The notes under the pieces: model-generated | Told to the model about the DNA's origin: nothing | The model's input: only the letters and a program-made list of their open reading frames with translations | The model's database searches: none | Translations under genes and position numbers: made by a program | Shown here: positions 14,693 through 15,733 of the stretch, piece after piece | Layout: each line of letters opens with the position of its first letter | How positions within the stretch are numbered: the first letter of the stretch is position 1 | Assembly: GCA_003601695.1 (NCBI GenBank) | Contig: PIYH01000020.1 | Span: forward strand, 1-15,733 | Source of the DNA: Candidatus Bathyarchaeota archaeon | GTDB lineage: Archaea > Thermoproteota > Bathyarchaeia > Bathyarchaeales > DTEX01 | Direction: 5' to 3' | DNA: 15,733 nucleotides

Positions 14693-14917
14693 TCAGCCCT
14701 CAGCCAAGGTTTCTGTGCTTCTAACACCAGTTATCTCGTTTATATGTATGGTTATTTCTCTTAGTTCCTTGTAATCTTTAACTTCCAGAAATGCTACTAT
14801 ATCGAATCTTCCATACGTAAGGTATGCTTTTCGTGTCTCTTTGATAGCCTTGACTGCCTCCAGAATCGAATCAGCCTTTGTAGGCACGATTTTAATTAGT
14901 ACACAAGCGTTCAACAC
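14693..14917 (-). CDS. Stand-alone RAM-domain (Lrp/AsnC ligand-binding) protein, copy 1
   Basis: A 74-residue protein consisting of only the RAM (regulation of amino-acid metabolism) domain of Lrp/AsnC regulators, with no helix-turn-helix. The pattern ACVLIK at the N-terminus, YGRFDIVAFLEV in the middle (the effector-site Gly-x-[FY]-Asp element) and GVRSTETLAEG at the end fits a beta-alpha-beta-beta-alpha-beta RAM fold. Such proteins form dimers or octamers that bind small effectors such as amino acids; partner and ligand here are unknown. The start is GTG 14917, with GGAG 9 nt upstream lying in the end of the preceding gene. It is 6 nt downstream of a paralogous RAM gene, so the pair is one transcription unit. 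It is clearly related to its neighbour but diverged, suggesting hetero-oligomers or distinct ligands. Confidence 0.88.
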   Translation of the reverse strand: MLNACVLIKIVPTKADSILEAVKAIKETRKAYLTYGRFDIVAFLEVKDYKELREITIHINEITGVRSTETLAEG

Positions 14918-14923
14918 TCTTCA

Positions 14924-15160
14924 TCACTCCTGCTTTTGAACCTCGACAAGAGTTTCAGTGAATACTACACCCGCCAACCTGCTGATTCGTAGCACTGTGC
15001 TTCCCAGCTCAGAAATGCTTGGACATTCAACATCTGCAACTACATCATATCTTCCTAAAACTGGAAAGACTCTTGCAACGCCTTTAATTTGCTGTATTCT
15101 CTCAACTACTTCCTTGAATTTTCCATGAGAAGTTCTAATAAGTACGCATGCTGAAACCAA
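14924..15160 (-). CDS. Stand-alone RAM-domain (Lrp/AsnC ligand-binding) protein, copy 2
   Basis: A 78-residue RAM-only protein, paralogous to the next gene downstream. Shared features are ACVLIR near the N-terminus, LGRYDVVADVEC as the effector-site block, and GVVFTETLVE near the C-terminus. No DNA-binding domain is present. Three starts are possible: GTG 15169, ATG 15166 and TTG 15160. I prefer TTG 15160, because the AAGGTGA Shine-Dalgarno overlaps or abuts the other two but lies 6 nt before the TTG. That start also gives the same N-terminal length as the paralog (MVSACVLI versus MLNACVLI). A TATA-like TTATATTTCA lies upstream and a T-run separates it from the RHH/zinc-ribbon gene, so the two RAM genes probably begin their own transcript. 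Ligand unknown. Confidence 0.87.
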   Translation of the reverse strand: MVSACVLIRTSHGKFKEVVERIQQIKGVARVFPVLGRYDVVADVECPSISELGSTVLRISRLAGVVFTETLVEVQKQE

Positions 15161-15190
15161 AATCATCACCTTTAGAGATTATGACCAGTA

Positions 15191-15200
15191 TGAAATATAA
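15191..15200 (-). promoter_or_regulatory. Probable TATA element for the RAM-gene pair
   Basis: The minus strand reads TTATATTTCA, placing initiation near 15171. The transcript would then begin almost at the AAGGTGA Shine-Dalgarno, again favouring the TTG 15160 start. Confidence 0.4.
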
Positions 15201-15222
15201 CGGTTTTCTTCAAGAAAATGAT

Positions 15223-15229
15223 AAAAAAA
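15223..15229 (-). terminator. Possible T-run terminator after the RHH/zinc-ribbon gene
   Basis: Seven consecutive T residues on the minus strand begin 3 nt past the TAA stop of the RHH/zinc-ribbon gene, followed by more T-rich sequence. No stable hairpin is needed for archaeal T-run termination. Confidence 0.45.
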
Positions 15230-15232
15230 GAT

Positions 15233-15733
15233 TTACAGTTTGTATCCGCAATAGGGGCAAATCCTTATATTGTCTGGGAGGCTCGTTAAATCTTTTCCGC
15301 AGTGAGGACAGAATCTGCCTGATTCTTTACTCTCAGCCAGACCTAGTTCTCTCCTCAGCTTTTTGATACGTTCTTCAGCCTGACGTCTTATCTCCCTTAT
15401 CTCTTCTATCGCTGAAGAAACTTTTTCAATTAAATCTTGACGTGCTCTAATTCCCTCATTTACTAGAAATGCGACGGCTTCGGAACGCGTCTCGAAGAGT
15501 CCAGCTTCAATCAGCATGTCTATCTTATTTAAATCTTCGTTGTTTATACGCGAGGCAATCACGTTTGATCTTTCGCCACGGATTCTAACACTTGATATTC
15601 GAGGGATATCTGGCAACGGAGGAAGAGGAGGAATGGAACCCTTTGATATCTCTTCTTTTGCCCGCTCTTTCCATTCCTTAAATTTCTCCCGCCATTCTCC
15701 CAGTACTTCTATAAAGTTTTTCTGCCACTCTTT
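15233..15733 (-). CDS. Ribbon-helix-helix / zinc-ribbon protein (partial, N-terminus off the right edge)
   Basis: The open frame continues to the right edge, giving 166 visible residues; a TTG at 15616 would wrongly truncate it. In order: a Trp- and Lys/Glu-rich amphipathic helix (residues 1-30, four Trp), a proline-rich linker (IPPLPPLPDIP, about 34-44), and a ribbon-helix-helix (MetJ/Arc-like) domain. The RHH has a strand around SNVIASRIN and helices through DLNKIDMLIEAGLFETRSEAVAFLVNEGI. A charged coiled-coil and a C-terminal zinc ribbon, CxxC-x13-CxxC (CPHC...CPYC), follow. RHH domains dimerise and insert a strand in the DNA major groove, so a DNA-binding regulator is likely, with the ribbon as a protein or nucleic-acid contact. 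Target unknown. It sits upstream of the RAM-gene pair but is separated by a T-run and a promoter-like element. I do not recognise a named family. Confidence 0.8.
   Translation of the reverse strand, partial: KEWQKNFIEVLGEWREKFKEWKERAKEEISKGSIPPLPPLPDIPRISSVRIRGERSNVIASRINNEDLNKIDMLIEAGLFETRSEAVAFLVNEGIRARQDLIEKVSSAIEEIREIRRQAEERIKKLRRELGLAESKESGRFCPHCGKDLTSLPDNIRICPYCGYKL

Noticed and set aside
15233..15616. A complete 127-residue RHH/zinc-ribbon gene starting at TTG 15616
   Set aside because: The same frame is open without a stop to the window edge, with plausible helix and linker sequence, so the true start lies outside.
1..15733. Defence island, CRISPR array, toxin-antitoxin pair or mobile element
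   Set aside because: No repeat-spacer array, nuclease, transposase, integrase or toxin motif was found; the RHH protein resembles an antitoxin fold, but no partner toxin is visible within the window.

Overview
This is an archaeal chromosomal segment. The evidence is an archaeal/eukaryotic-type ribosomal stalk set (P1-like L12, P0-like L10), an Spt5-type NusG, Sec61-gamma-type SecE, an archaeal AlaRS with an N-terminal Cys ribbon, an archaeal/eukaryotic-type LeuRS and a DtdA-type D-aminoacyl-tRNA deacylase. Shine-Dalgarno motifs are of the GGAGG/GGTGA type, and AT-rich TATA-like boxes lie upstream of several genes. A free-living TACK-group archaeon (for example a Bathyarchaeia-like lineage) fits best, but I cannot fix the taxon from this window. 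The code looks standard: TAA, TGA and TAG all terminate genes here. GTG and TTG starts are common.

Layout. (1) Bases 1-1156, minus strand: the N-terminal part of a SufC-like Fe-S assembly ATPase (off the left edge) and an agmatinase-family ureohydrolase. (2) Bases 1211-3044, accessory island: a DUF6807 ('PmoA' Pfam family) protein on the minus strand, divergent from a decayed GH29 alpha-L-fucosidase on the plus strand. The fucosidase remnant has two in-frame TAG codons and a large internal deletion. (3) Bases 3078-10868, minus strand, read right to left: ribosomal L12, AlaRS, LeuRS, ornithine carbamoyltransferase, ribosomal S7. (4) Bases 11083-13812, plus strand: secE (short, 59 codons), nusG/spt5, L11, L1, L10. 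L12 is therefore separated from its usual partners and faces away from them across a shared divergent promoter region of about 210 bp. (5) Bases 13831-15733, minus strand: a ribbon-helix-helix plus zinc-ribbon protein (off the right edge), two tandem stand-alone RAM-domain (Lrp/AsnC ligand-binding) proteins, and DtdA.

How the genes relate. Most of the window serves translation and its upkeep: stalk and L1-arm ribosomal proteins, transcription elongation (Spt5), protein export (SecE), two tRNA synthetases and a tRNA proofreading enzyme. Arginine/polyamine metabolism (argF, agmatinase) is interspersed. The right end has small regulator-like proteins.

No stretch over 300 bp lacks a gene. The longest gap is 10869-11082, which holds two divergent promoters. 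I saw no tRNA, rRNA, CRISPR array, transposase or integrase. I did not find a convincing undescribed multi-gene system. The points most worth a second look are the fucosidase remnant, the inverted L12-alaS-leuS block, the tail-less L10, the RHH/zinc-ribbon protein beside tandem RAM proteins, and possible RNA switches ahead of L1 and alaS.
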